The notes: generated by a model not told the origin, from the sequence alone. A DNA stretch of 64,000 nt from Frigoribacterium sp. ACAM 257 (GCF_007954365.1 NZ_VOLO01000001.1:186001-250000); one strand, 5' to 3'. Shown: positions 52,514 to 63,002, counted from the first letter of the stretch. Made by a program: numbers and translations.

Positions 52514-52595
52514 GGCAAGTTACCCAAGCGGCCAAAGGGATCTGACTGTAAATCAGCTGGCGTAGCCTTCGGGGGTTCGAATCCCTCACTTGCCA
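52514..52595 (+). tRNA. tRNA-Tyr (GTA)
   Basis: Acceptor GGCAAGT pairs with ACTTGCC; anticodon loop CTGTAAA gives GTA; long variable arm as in class II tRNA-Tyr; T-loop GGTTCGAATCC. CCA is not encoded. Confidence 0.95.
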
Positions 52596-52698
52596 CAGTC
52601 CTCCTGCCTCACAGGCACGAGGCACCACGACGGACTCGAGAGATCGGGTCCGTTCGTCGTATCGGGGGCAGATCGAGCGCGCACCCGAGGAGACCTCC

Positions 52699-53544
52699 AT
52701 GGACGACAGCACCAGCACCAGCCCGAGCACCGGCACCAGCACCGCGGACGTCGCCGAACTCCTGGCCCTCGCCGTCGACGTGACGACGGCCGCTGCTCGG
52801 CTCGCCGCGCGCAGGCGTGCCGAGGGGGTCGAGGTCGCCGACACGAAGAGCAGCCTCGTGGACGTGGTGACGCACACGGACCGCGAGGTCGAGGACTTCC
52901 TCCGCAGCCGTCTCGCCGAGCTCCGTCCCGGCGACGGCTTCCTCGGCGAGGAGGGCGACCCCGACGACTCCGTCACCGGCCTCACCTGGGTCGTCGACCC
53001 GATCGACGGCACCGTCAACTTCCTCTACGGGATCCCGCAGTGGGCGGTGAGCGTCGCCGTCATCGAGGGCGGTCCCGACCCGCTCACGTGGACGGCTCTC
53101 GCCGCCTGCGTCGTGAACCCGCTCTCGGGCGAGGTGTACACGGCCAGCCGAGGAGGCGGCGCCTGGCTGGGCGAGGACCGTCTCGCGCCGTCCGCCCCGG
53201 CCTCTCTCGCGGAGTCCTTGTTCGCGACGGGGTTCTCGTACGACGCCGACCGGAGGGTCGAGCAGGCTGCCGTGGTCGCTCGCCTGATCGGCCGCGTGCG
53301 CGACGTCCGTCGCCTGGGCGCCGCCTCCCTCGACCTCTGCGCCGTCGCGGCGGGCCGTCTAGACGTGTACGCCGAGCGCGGCCTCAAGCCCTGGGACCAC
53401 GCCGCCGGCGTCCTCGTCGCGCAGGAGGCGGGTGCCGTGGTGCGCGGCGAGGCAGGGCAGGCGCCGAACGGCCAGCTGGTGGTGGCCTCCGCGCCGACCG
53501 TCGCTCGAGAGGCCGATGTCCTCCTCGAGGACTCCCAGTTCTGA
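52699..53544 (+). CDS. Inositol monophosphatase family protein
   Basis: 281 residues. Metal-binding motifs: GFLGEEGD (Glu), VVDPIDGTVNFLYGIP (Asp-x-Ile-Asp-Gly-Thr) and the C-terminal LKPWDHAAGVLVAQEAG. Mg-dependent removal of phosphate from inositol phosphates or related sugars; in actinobacteria such enzymes feed phosphoinositides or histidinol. GAGGAGA precedes the ATG. Confidence 0.92.
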   Translation: MDDSTSTSPSTGTSTADVAELLALAVDVTTAAARLAARRRAEGVEVADTKSSLVDVVTHTDREVEDFLRSRLAELRPGDGFLGEEGDPDDSVTGLTWVVDPIDGTVNFLYGIPQWAVSVAVIEGGPDPLTWTALAACVVNPLSGEVYTASRGGGAWLGEDRLAPSAPASLAESLFATGFSYDADRRVEQAAVVARLIGRVRDVRRLGAASLDLCAVAAGRLDVYAERGLKPWDHAAGVLVAQEAGAVVRGEAGQAPNGQLVVASAPTVAREADVLLEDSQF

Positions 53545-53622
53545 CCTCAGCTCGGGATACCTGCCCTGACCAGGCATTCGTGCGCGTCCTCGACCGCAGG
53601 CGAGGGCGTGACACCCGAAGGC

Positions 53623-53680
53623 GGGTAGCCATCTGGTGAACGAACGGCTACCCTTGACGAGTTCGTTACTTCTCCGTGAC
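53623..53680 (+). promoter_or_regulatory. Interleaved palindromes and GTNAC direct repeat upstream of the M23 peptidase
   Basis: GGGTAGCC (53623-53630) pairs with GGCTACCC (53646-53653). The loop segment GTGAACGAAC (53636-53645) can instead pair with GTTCGTTAC (53661-53669). GTTAC-N6-GTGAC (53665-53680) is a direct repeat with 11-bp period, and TTGACG (53654-53659) resembles a -35 box. The repeat resembles MtrA-type sites known upstream of cell-wall hydrolase genes; that link is inference. Confidence 0.45.
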
Positions 53681-53759
53681 CTTCGTCCGGAGTCGTCTCG
53701 ATGCAGACCTCGAGAGCCGATGAGCCCTCTCCCGCCCGAACCCCGAGGATCCATCACAC

Positions 53760-54947
53760 GTGTCGAAGTCCCACCCCATCGCCGAGCCCGAAGGCGACCA
53801 GCAGTCGCGTCGTGCACCCGTCGATCAGCGGGATGATGCGCACGGAGCCCCGGCGCCGCAGGTGTTCCTGACGCGTCGCGAGGCCCGAGAGGCCGAGCGC
53901 CGTGCCGAGGCCGCCGCCGCACCCGTCGTCGCCGCTCCGTCCGTCCCTGTCGCCGCCGCTGCACCGATCGTCGTCGAGACGGCCCCCGTCTCCTCGTCCG
54001 CCTCCGAGGCGTCCCTCGCCTCCGCGCCGGCCCACGCCACGCGCGCCGAGCGCCGCGCCGCCGAGGCCGAGGCCGCTCGTCGCCGCGGTCGACGCCCCGC
54101 CGTCACGGGGGCGTCGTCCTCTCCTCGTGCCGGTGGCCCTGCGCCCCGCGCTCCTCGCCGCAGCGTCGCCCCCGCACCTGTGGCCACGGCCCGCGTCGCC
54201 TCCAGGGCTGTCGCTCCTGCGGCCGCGTCGGCCGGTCGCCAGCGCAGCGCGTTCCGCAGCGCCGGCAAGCGCGTCACCGTCGTCGGCGCCATGGTCTTCG
54301 CGGGTGCGATGCTCGTCTCCACCTCCGTCCCCGCGAACGCGTTCTTCGTCGACACCGACGAGCGCACGGTCGCGAAGAAGGCGGCGGCCAGCCAGTCGTT
54401 CGTGGCCGGTGCCACCGCGGAGGACGCCGCCTCGCGTGACGGGTACTCCGTCACCGAGATGAAGGTCGCGCCCGTCAGCGAGTACGCCTCGACGAGCTCC
54501 AGCACGTTCTCCAACGACGTGGCCGGCACCGTCCAGTGGCCGTTCGCGACCGGCGTGCCGATCAGCAGCGGCTTCGGCGCCCGTCACGTCTCGAACTGCG
54601 GCTTCTGCAGCACGTTCCACAACGGCCTCGACTTCGTGCCCGGCGCTGGCTCGCCCATCCAGGCCATCGCCGACGGCACGGTCAGCGCGGTCACCGGCCC
54701 GGGCGGCGCCTTCGGGAACCACGTCGAGATCGAGCACGTCATCAACGGCCAGAAGGTCGTCTCGACCTACTCGCACATGCAGACCGGATCCGTCCAGGTC
54801 TCCGTCGGCCAGACCGTCACGGTGGGGCAGCTCGTCGGCAAGGTCGGCAGCACCGGCAACAGCACCGGCGCGCACCTGCACTTCGAGATCCACCTCGGCG
54901 GCGTCCCGGTCGACCCGTACCCGTGGCTCACCGCCAACACGAACTGA
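53760..54947 (+). CDS. M23 family metallopeptidase (LytM-type peptidoglycan hydrolase)
   Basis: 395 residues. A long, charged, Ala/Arg/Pro-rich N-terminal region (1-175, cytoplasmic), one membrane segment VTVVGAMVFAGAMLVSTSVPANAFF (about 174-198), a linker, then the M23 domain (260-390). Zinc ligands HNGLDF (His, Asp) and HLHFE are intact, so it should be active. It cuts cell-wall cross-links. The GTG at 53760 is the first start that gives this layout; the 215-bp gap before it holds a complex regulatory region. Confidence 0.88.
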   Translation: MSKSHPIAEPEGDQQSRRAPVDQRDDAHGAPAPQVFLTRREAREAERRAEAAAAPVVAAPSVPVAAAAPIVVETAPVSSSASEASLASAPAHATRAERRAAEAEAARRRGRRPAVTGASSSPRAGGPAPRAPRRSVAPAPVATARVASRAVAPAAASAGRQRSAFRSAGKRVTVVGAMVFAGAMLVSTSVPANAFFVDTDERTVAKKAAASQSFVAGATAEDAASRDGYSVTEMKVAPVSEYASTSSSTFSNDVAGTVQWPFATGVPISSGFGARHVSNCGFCSTFHNGLDFVPGAGSPIQAIADGTVSAVTGPGGAFGNHVEIEHVINGQKVVSTYSHMQTGSVQVSVGQTVTVGQLVGKVGSTGNSTGAHLHFEIHLGGVPVDPYPWLTANTN

Positions 54948-55022
54948 CACTCGTCGGAGGCGCCCGTCGGCCTGAGCAGGTCGGTGCGTGCCCCCGGTAC
55001 GCCTCAGTGCGTGCCTCCCGAG

Positions 55023-55060
55023 ACGACGAAGCCCCCGACCACGGTCGGGGGCTTCGTCGT
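55023..55060. terminator. Bidirectional hairpin terminator
   Basis: Perfect 17-bp stem ACGACGAAGCCCCCGAC with a CACG loop between the convergent peptidase and glucosidase genes. Confidence 0.75.
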
Positions 55061-55083
55061 GCGTGGGGGCCGGGGGCCGGCGC

Positions 55084-56838
<1,755 letters not shown>

Positions 56839-56913
56839 CCCGCCACGATACGGCAGCTGCGGGGCCCGTCCGCCCGGTAGCGTGGGACTCCCACGACACG
56901 GATCGGCGGACCC

Positions 56914-57882
56914 CTGGACTCCTTCAGCGACCTCGCGAACGGCGACTGGTCCGACGACCCCCGCCCGTTCCCCCTGGCCCTCGGCACGAACGTCTTCGGC
57001 TGGACGGTCGGCGCCCCGACGGCGCTCGAGCTGCTCGACCTGTTCGTCGGCGACGGGGGTCGCGTCGTCGACACGGCCGACGTGTACTCGGCCTGGCTCC
57101 CGGGCAACTCGGGCGGCGAGTCCGAGGCGATCATCGGGCGGTGGCTCGCCCGCCCCGGCAACCGCGACCGTGTCCTCGTGAGCACGAAGTGCGGTCAGCA
57201 CCCGGCCGCGCCCGGCCTGTCCAGGGCGAGCATCCGCGCCGCCGTCGAGGCCTCGCTCACCCGTCTCCGCACCGATCGCATCGACCTGTACTCGGCGCAC
57301 TTCGACGACGACGAGACGCCGCTCCGCGAGACCGTGACGGCCCTGAGCGAGCTGGTCGACGAGGGCAAGATCCGCTTCGCCGGGGCCTCCAACTACTCGG
57401 CCGCCCGCCTGCGCCAGGCCCTCGCCATCGCCGACAGCGACGGCCTGCACCCGTTCTCCGTCGTGCAGCACCCCTACAACCTGGTGAGGAGGGGCGAGTA
57501 CGAGACCGAGACCGCCCCGGTCGTCGACCACTTCGGCCTCGCCCTCCTCCCGCACTCGTCGCTCGCCAGCGGCCTGCTCACGGGCAAGTACCGGGGCGGA
57601 GACGCCCCGCGGTCGTCGCCGCGCGAAGGGCGGGCGGCGAGCTACGCCACCCCACAGGCCCTCGGGGTGGTCGAGGTCGTGGCCGAGGTCGCCGAGCGGC
57701 ACGAGGTCGCGCCCGCAGCCGTCGCCGTGGCCTGGCTGGCATCGAGGCCAGGTGTCGTGGGGGCACTGGCCAGCGCTCGCACCGTCGAGCAGCTGGACGA
57801 CCTGCTGGGAGCGGCGTCGGTCGAGCTCGACGCGCGCGACCTGGCGGCCCTCGACGCGGCGTCCGCACCGCAGCCGACCTAG
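56914..57882 (+). CDS. Aldo/keto reductase without a canonical start codon
   Basis: About 322 residues if begun at CTG 56914 (reading LDSFSDLANGDW). Barrel strand 1 is PLALGTNVFGWTV; catalytic Asp/Tyr in VVDTADVYSAW, Lys in LVSTKCGQ, His in LYSAHFDDDE. The frame has no ATG, GTG or TTG before the first strand; the first GTG (57082) would remove the catalytic Asp. TAGCGT at 56878 is a promoter candidate. Either CTG is used or the start has been lost. Confidence 0.75.
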   Translation: MDSFSDLANGDWSDDPRPFPLALGTNVFGWTVGAPTALELLDLFVGDGGRVVDTADVYSAWLPGNSGGESEAIIGRWLARPGNRDRVLVSTKCGQHPAAPGLSRASIRAAVEASLTRLRTDRIDLYSAHFDDDETPLRETVTALSELVDEGKIRFAGASNYSAARLRQALAIADSDGLHPFSVVQHPYNLVRRGEYETETAPVVDHFGLALLPHSSLASGLLTGKYRGGDAPRSSPREGRAASYATPQALGVVEVVAEVAERHEVAPAAVAVAWLASRPGVVGALASARTVEQLDDLLGAASVELDARDLAALDAASAPQPT

Positions 57883-57929
57883 GCGGCGCCTCCCCGGCGG
57901 GCCGAGCGGGCTCCCCGGGAGGCGGGGCG

Positions 57930-58502
57930 TCAGCGGCCGAGGACGACGATCGTCCGGGCGCCCGGGTCCCAGCGCCGACCCGCGACGAGGCCCGTGACCG
58001 TGACCGTGCCCGTGGCCTTGGCGCCCGCGTCCTCGGGGGCCCCACGCGCCTCCTCGTCCTCGAACGCCTCGACGGCGGTGAGGGCCTGGCCCACGGACTC
58101 GGCGTCGAGCCGGCTCGCCAGGGTGACGTGGGGCACCCAGAGCCCCGGAGAGGAGTGCGGCACGTCGTCGTCGCCGCCCACGATCGCGTGCACCTCGGCG
58201 TGCAGCTCGAGGAGAGCGCGCGTGGCGACGACCGAGCGCACGAGCACGTGCCCTCGACCGCGTCCGAAGACCAGCGGCGCCCCCAGCTCGATCGGCAGCG
58301 GCAGCAGCCGGTCGAGCAGCGCGGCCAGCGCCTGGTCGGTCCTGCCGTCGATGCTGCGCCGTGCCAGCAGCGTCACGTGAGGGGCGTTCGAGCTGCTCGC
58401 GTGGTCGGCCTGCGAGGGCAGCCCGGCATCGGACAGCGCGGCCCACTGGGCACGTATCCGGGCGTCGGCCGGGCCGTCGAGCAGGAGTTCGATGCTGTGC
58501 AC
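57930..58502 (-). CDS. 2'-5' RNA ligase family (2H phosphoesterase) protein
   Basis: 190 residues. Two HxT motifs, NAPHVTLLARR (about 41) and WVPHVTLASRL (about 122), form the active site of the 2H superfamily. The role may be cyclic phosphate hydrolysis on RNA ends or nucleotides; unknown here. GTG start at 58502. Confidence 0.85.
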   Translation of the reverse strand: MHSIELLLDGPADARIRAQWAALSDAGLPSQADHASSSNAPHVTLLARRSIDGRTDQALAALLDRLLPLPIELGAPLVFGRGRGHVLVRSVVATRALLELHAEVHAIVGGDDDVPHSSPGLWVPHVTLASRLDAESVGQALTAVEAFEDEEARGAPEDAGAKATGTVTVTGLVAGRRWDPGARTIVVLGR

Positions 58503-58624
58503 CCGTCGATGATGCCCTCGTCGAGGAGGCGCGGGCGGGGTGTCCTCAGAGCGGTCTCGGCTCTGCTAACCTTGTCTGGTGCCGAACGGCAGTCGCCCTC
58601 CTGGGGTCGACTGAAAGCGGTCAC

Positions 58625-58696
<72 letters not shown>

Positions 58697-58732
58697 CCGG
58701 CTGGTCACGGTCACACCGTGCAGACAGCTTGC

Positions 58733-58806
58733 GGCGGGGTAGCTCAGTTGGTTAGAGCACACGGCTCATAATCGTGGTGTCGCGGGTTCGAGTCCCGCCC
58801 TCGCTA
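58733..58806 (+). tRNA. tRNA-Met (CAT), elongator type
   Basis: Acceptor GGCGGGG pairs with CCTCGCT using two G-U pairs; D-arm TAGCTCAGTTGGTTAGAGCA; anticodon loop CTCATAA gives CAT; T-arm GCGGGTTCGAGTCCCGC. It lacks the initiator-specific GGG/CCC anticodon stem, so it is the elongator or, less likely, a tRNA-Ile2. Confidence 0.92.
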
Positions 58807-58812
58807 CCGCAA

Positions 58813-58843
58813 GGCCCTGATCGTGCACAGCACGAGCGGGGCC
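58813..58843 (+). terminator. Hairpin downstream of tRNA-Met
   Basis: GGCCC-TGAT-CGTGC-ACA-GCACG-AGCG-GGGCC: two stacked 5-bp stems separated by an internal loop. Likely tRNA terminator, placed just before the polyketide synthase promoter. Confidence 0.45.
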
Positions 58844-58927
58844 ACTGTGTTTCCTGGAGCGGTTCCGCTGCTCGCCGACGCGGCCCTTCCTGATCGCGGC
58901 GACCCGGCCGTCGCATACGCTCAGGGG

Positions 58928-60145
58928 ATGTCCCCGAGCATCCACAGCATCGGCACCGCCGTCCCGTCGACGATCATCGGGCAGGACCACATCCGTGACG
59001 TGTTCCGCAGCCAGCCGGGGCTCGGCCGCCTCGCCCCCCGCCTGATCGGGGCGGTGTTCGACGGCGCCCAGATCGCCACCCGCCACACGGTGATCGACGA
59101 GCTGGGGTCCGAGCAGACCGAGCACGCCGGACAGACGCGCGAGGGCGCCGAGCAGCCCGGGGGCGCCGACTCCGCACCCATCCCGGTGTTCTTCGACCGG
59201 GCCGGGGGCCGGATCCTCCGCCCCGGCACCGGGGCCCGCAACGACGTCTACGTCCAGCGCAGCCCCGACCTCTTCGTCCGGGCGGCCGAGGAGGCGCTGG
59301 CCGGCGCCCCGGGGATCACCGCAGCAGACGTCACCCACGTCGTCACCGTGTCGTGCACCGGCTTCTTCGCGCCCGGGCCCGACTACCTGCTCGTGCGCCG
59401 CCTCGGGCTCGCGCCCTCGACCCGCCGCCTGCACATCGGCTTCATGGGCTGCTACGGCGCCTTCCCCGCCTTGCGGGCCGCCCGCGACACCTGCCTGGCC
59501 GAGCCCGACGCGGTCGTGCTCGTCGTCTGCGCCGAGCTCTGCACCCTGCACCTGCGGAGCTCGGACGACCCCGACGCGATCGTCGCCTCCTCCGTCTTCG
59601 CGGACGGTGCCGCCGCCGCCGTCGTGTCGTCGCGACCAGCCGCGAGCAGGTCGCCGGTGCTCGACCTCGACGTGCTCGAGACCGTGCTCACGCCCGTCGG
59701 CGCGGACGACATGGCCTGGAGCATCGGCGACCAGGGCTTCGACATGGTGCTGAGCAGCTACGTGCCGCACATCGTCGAGGAGCACGTCGACTCCGCGCTG
59801 GCACCGCTGCTCGAAGCCGGCGGCGTCACCGTCGCGGACGTCGACGACTGGGCCGTGCACCCGGGGGGCCGCAGCATCCTCGACCGGGTCGAGTCGCAGG
59901 TCGGCCTCAGCGAGGCGCAGCTGGCGCCGTCGCGCAGGGTGCTGCGCGACTACGGCAACATGTCGAGCGCGACGGTGCTGTTCATCCTCCGGGAGCACCT
60001 CGAGGGCCGCAGGGTCGAGGGTCGAGGAGGCGAGGGCGCGGACGACGCGCCCGTCACCTCGGCCGCACGGCGGGTCTGCGCGATGGCCTTCGGGCCGGGC
60101 CTCACCGTCGAGAGCGCGCTGCTCACCCGCCGGGTCGGCGCCTGA
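58928..60145 (+). CDS. Type III polyketide synthase
   Basis: 405 residues, chalcone/stilbene synthase fold. The catalytic Cys143 is in VVTVSCTGFFAPGPDYLLV, the His in WAVHPGGRSILDRVE and the Asn in YGNMSSATVLFILRE: the complete triad. RILRPGTGARND is also typical of bacterial enzymes. Starter and product unknown; bacterial relatives make alkylresorcinols, alkylpyrones or tetrahydroxynaphthalene. TACGCT ends 6 nt before the ATG. It leads a tight operon with a methyltransferase and a flavin monooxygenase. Confidence 0.93.
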   Translation: MSPSIHSIGTAVPSTIIGQDHIRDVFRSQPGLGRLAPRLIGAVFDGAQIATRHTVIDELGSEQTEHAGQTREGAEQPGGADSAPIPVFFDRAGGRILRPGTGARNDVYVQRSPDLFVRAAEEALAGAPGITAADVTHVVTVSCTGFFAPGPDYLLVRRLGLAPSTRRLHIGFMGCYGAFPALRAARDTCLAEPDAVVLVVCAELCTLHLRSSDDPDAIVASSVFADGAAAAVVSSRPAASRSPVLDLDVLETVLTPVGADDMAWSIGDQGFDMVLSSYVPHIVEEHVDSALAPLLEAGGVTVADVDDWAVHPGGRSILDRVESQVGLSEAQLAPSRRVLRDYGNMSSATVLFILREHLEGRRVEGRGGEGADDAPVTSAARRVCAMAFGPGLTVESALLTRRVGA

Positions 60146-60147
60146 GC

Positions 60148-60912
60148 GTGGTCCTCTCCGAGGTGCAGCCGTCGCGGGACCCGCGTGGTCCCGTCGTCGA
60201 CGTGGCGAGGCGCGAGGTCGGGCTCCGCGAGCTGATGGACGACCCCGACTGCGACCTCGGCCAGCTGAGGCGCACCTACGCCGTCTTCCCCGTCGTCAAC
60301 GGCCTCGTCGCCGGCTGGCGGCGGGCGTACCGCGAGAGGATCCGTCCGCTCCTGTCCGCGGATCGGTCGACGACCCTGCTCGACCTCGGATCGGGCGGCG
60401 GGGACCTCGCGCGGTCGCTCGCCCGGTGGGCCCGCCGCGACGGGCTGCGCCTGGCGGTGACGGCCGTCGACCCCGACCGTCGGGCCCACGACTTCGCGAG
60501 CGCCCGACCAGCCGTCGGCGTCGTCCACCGGTGCGCGTCGAGCGGCGACCTCGTCGACGCGGGCGAGCAGTTCGACGTCGTCGTCTCGAACCACGTGCTG
60601 CACCACCTCGACGACTCGTCCAGGGCTGCAGTCCTGTCCGACAGCCGCGCGCTCGCCCGGCGGCTCGTGCTGCACAGCGACATCCGGCGGTCGCGGGCCG
60701 CCTACGCCGGGTACTGGGTCGGGACGCTGCCGCTGGCGCGCACCTCCTTCGTCCGGGTGGACGGGCTGCGCTCGATCCGCCGCAGCTGGACCGACGCGGA
60801 GCTGGCCCGCGAGCTGCCCGTCGGCTGGACGGCGGTCCGCCGGCCGCCCTTCCGCGTCTGGGCCGTGCTCGACCTCGCCGCGGGCGCCGCGGACCCTGGG
60901 CCGCGCTCGTGA
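60148..60912 (+). CDS. Class I SAM-dependent methyltransferase
   Basis: 254 residues. SAM loop TLLDLGSGGGDLARSLARWA (about 73-92), acidic ribose residue VTAVDPD and post-loop FDVVVSNHVLHHLDD. A 70-residue N-terminal extension contains RELMDDPDCDLGQLRRTYAVF, a pattern common in methyltransferases of this type of cluster. GTG starts 3 bp after the PKS stop; it probably methylates the polyketide or a hydroxyl made by the next enzyme. Confidence 0.87.
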   Translation: MVLSEVQPSRDPRGPVVDVARREVGLRELMDDPDCDLGQLRRTYAVFPVVNGLVAGWRRAYRERIRPLLSADRSTTLLDLGSGGGDLARSLARWARRDGLRLAVTAVDPDRRAHDFASARPAVGVVHRCASSGDLVDAGEQFDVVVSNHVLHHLDDSSRAAVLSDSRALARRLVLHSDIRRSRAAYAGYWVGTLPLARTSFVRVDGLRSIRRSWTDAELARELPVGWTAVRRPPFRVWAVLDLAAGAADPGPRS

Positions 60913-62102
60913 TCACGCACGACGTCGTCGTCGTCGGCGGGGGGCCGGTCGGCGTGCTGGCCGCCGCCCTGCTCGCCGCTCGTGGCCTCGACGTCCCCGT
61001 CTGGGAGCGTCGCGCCGAGGAGCCGAGCCTGTCCCGCGCCATCGGCGTGCACCCGCCGTCCCTGGACGTGCTCGACCGGGTCGGCGCGGCCAAGCCGCTC
61101 GTCGCCGATGCGGTGCCCGTGCGTCGCGGCGTCGCGCGCAGCGGCGGGCGCACCCTCGGCACGGTCGACTTCGACCGGGCACATCCCCGCTGGCCGTTCG
61201 TCGCCGCCCTGCCGCAGCACCGCACCGAGCAGCTGCTGCGCCAGCGGCTCGAGTCGCTCGCACCGGGCTCGCTGCGGCGGGGCGTCTCGCTGGACGCCCT
61301 CGAGCAGGAGCCCGAACGCGTCCTGCTCCACGGGACGGCCGAGGGGCGGACGGTGGAGGCGGCAGCCCGCTTCGTCATCGCGGCCGACGGTGCGCGCAGC
61401 TCGCTGCGCGGCGCCCTCGGGATCGACGCGCCCCTGAGGCGCTACCCCGATCGCTACGTGATGTGCGACGTCGCGGACGACACCGGTCTCGGCGCCGACG
61501 CCGTGGTGCACCTGGAGCGTCGGGGCGTCGTCGAGTCGTTCCCCCTGCCGGGCGGGGTGCGCCGCTTCGTGGTCCTGCTCGACGCGGACGGCGACGACGA
61601 CGGCGACGTCGGCGTGGTGCAGGATCGCGACGCCGCACCCGACGCCGAGCTGGTCGCGAGCCTCGTCGCCGAGCGCACCGGCCTCGACCTCGACCCCGGC
61701 ACGGCGACCATGACGAGTGCGTTCGGCGTGCAGCGGCGGCTGGCCCGGCGCACCGTCGCCGGACGGGTCGTCCTGATCGGCGACGCCGCCCACGAGATCA
61801 GCCCGATCGGCGGCCAGGGGATGAACCTCGGCTGGCTGGACGCGGCCGCCGTCGCACCCGTCCTCGCCCGGGCGCTCCGCGCCGCAGGAGGCCGACGCCT
61901 CGACCCGGCCGCCTTCCGGGCCTACGAGGAGGCGCGTCGCCGGTCGGTCGTCCGCTCGGCGCGCCAGGCGGAGATCAACATGGCCCTCGGCCGTCCCGTC
62001 GGGACCGTCGTCGGTGCAGCTCGGCAGGTCGGCCTGTCGGCGGCCCTCCACCTGCCGACCCGCCGCCTCCTCGCCTCGCTCTACTCGATGCGCTTCGTCT
62101 GA
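60909..62102 (+). CDS. FAD-dependent aromatic monooxygenase (PHBH fold)
   Basis: 397 residues. FAD motif HDVVVVGGGPVGVLAAALLAARG, the DG motif in FVIAADGARSSLRGALGI and the GD motif in GRVVLIGDAAHEISPIGGQGMNLGWLDA are intact. Such enzymes hydroxylate phenols; here the PKS product is the likely substrate, giving a quinol or quinone. GTG overlaps the methyltransferase stop (GTGA). Confidence 0.91.
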   Translation: MITHDVVVVGGGPVGVLAAALLAARGLDVPVWERRAEEPSLSRAIGVHPPSLDVLDRVGAAKPLVADAVPVRRGVARSGGRTLGTVDFDRAHPRWPFVAALPQHRTEQLLRQRLESLAPGSLRRGVSLDALEQEPERVLLHGTAEGRTVEAAARFVIAADGARSSLRGALGIDAPLRRYPDRYVMCDVADDTGLGADAVVHLERRGVVESFPLPGGVRRFVVLLDADGDDDGDVGVVQDRDAAPDAELVASLVAERTGLDLDPGTATMTSAFGVQRRLARRTVAGRVVLIGDAAHEISPIGGQGMNLGWLDAAAVAPVLARALRAAGGRRLDPAAFRAYEEARRRSVVRSARQAEINMALGRPVGTVVGAARQVGLSAALHLPTRRLLASLYSMRFV

Positions 62103-62138
62103 CCGACACACCTCGCCCGCCAGGTAGGTCCGTGCAGA

Positions 62139-63002
62139 TCAGGCGACGAGGGCCGTGCCCGCGAGGGCGAGCGACACGACGAGCACGAGTGCAGCGGCGA
62201 TGACCAGCCGGAACAGCCCTCGCGTGGCCGCGCCCCGACGCACGAGCCTCGCCCCGACGACGGACAGCACGAGGGCGGCTGCCGCCCCGACGAGACCCGC
62301 GCCCGTGCGGACGGGCGTCAGGGACCCGTCGAGGAGGAGCCCACCGGCCGTCACGACCGCCGCCGTCCCCAGGGCGGCGAAGGCCACGAGCCCCGCGCGC
62401 AGGCGTCCGAGGCGGTGGGGGAGCCCGACGACGCCGGTCCGGGCGTCGTCCTCGAGGTCGGGCAGCACGTTGGTGAAGTGGATCGCGACGCCGAAGGCCG
62501 CGCCCACGACCAGGGCCCAGGCCGCAGGTGCAGCCGGCGGCGCGTCGGCGAGGGTGACCACGGCGGGCAGGGCCCCGAAGCCGAGGAGGAACGGCACGGC
62601 CGACCAGGCCGTGCGCTTGAGCCCGAGGTTGTAGGCCCAGCCGGCGGCGAGGAAGACGAGGTGGGCGATGCCGGCGGCCCAGCCGAGGACGAAGGTCAGG
62701 CCGATCGCGAGGACGGTGACGACGCTGACAGCGACGACCGCGGCGGCCGTCGAGACGAGGCCGAGGGCGAGGGGCTTGTCGCGGCGCCCGACCTGACGAT
62801 CGCGTGCCGCGTCGACGAGGTCGTTGGAGAGCCCGATCGACAGCTGGCCGGCCAGCACGGCGGCGCCGAGAAGCAGGGTGCGACCGACCCCGAGGCCGAC
62901 CGCCGTCGCGAGGACGACCGAGAGCACCGTCACCGCGACGGTAGGGCCGGGGTGCGTGGACCGGGCCAAGGCCGCGATCGTGGAGACGCGCGAGGCCGTC
63001 AC
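62139..63002 (-). CDS. UbiA family prenyltransferase
   Basis: 287 residues, eight or nine membrane segments. First Asp motif LSNDLVDAARDRQVGRRDKPLALG and second FTNVLPDLEDDARTG bind Mg and prenyl diphosphate. It is distinct from menA (40805), shorter, and faces the PKS operon 36 bp away. It may prenylate the polyketide-derived phenol, or act in another quinone or lipid route. GTG start. Confidence 0.87.
   Translation of the reverse strand: MTASRVSTIAALARSTHPGPTVAVTVLSVVLATAVGLGVGRTLLLGAAVLAGQLSIGLSNDLVDAARDRQVGRRDKPLALGLVSTAAAVVAVSVVTVLAIGLTFVLGWAAGIAHLVFLAAGWAYNLGLKRTAWSAVPFLLGFGALPAVVTLADAPPAAPAAWALVVGAAFGVAIHFTNVLPDLEDDARTGVVGLPHRLGRLRAGLVAFAALGTAAVVTAGGLLLDGSLTPVRTGAGLVGAAAALVLSVVGARLVRRGAATRGLFRLVIAAALVLVVSLALAGTALVA

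Noticed and set aside
53545-53759. Cyclic di-AMP (ydaO) riboswitch upstream of the M23 peptidase
   Set aside because: Such riboswitches precede wall hydrolase genes in actinobacteria, but the conserved core sequences are not present here; only palindromes and a direct repeat are seen.
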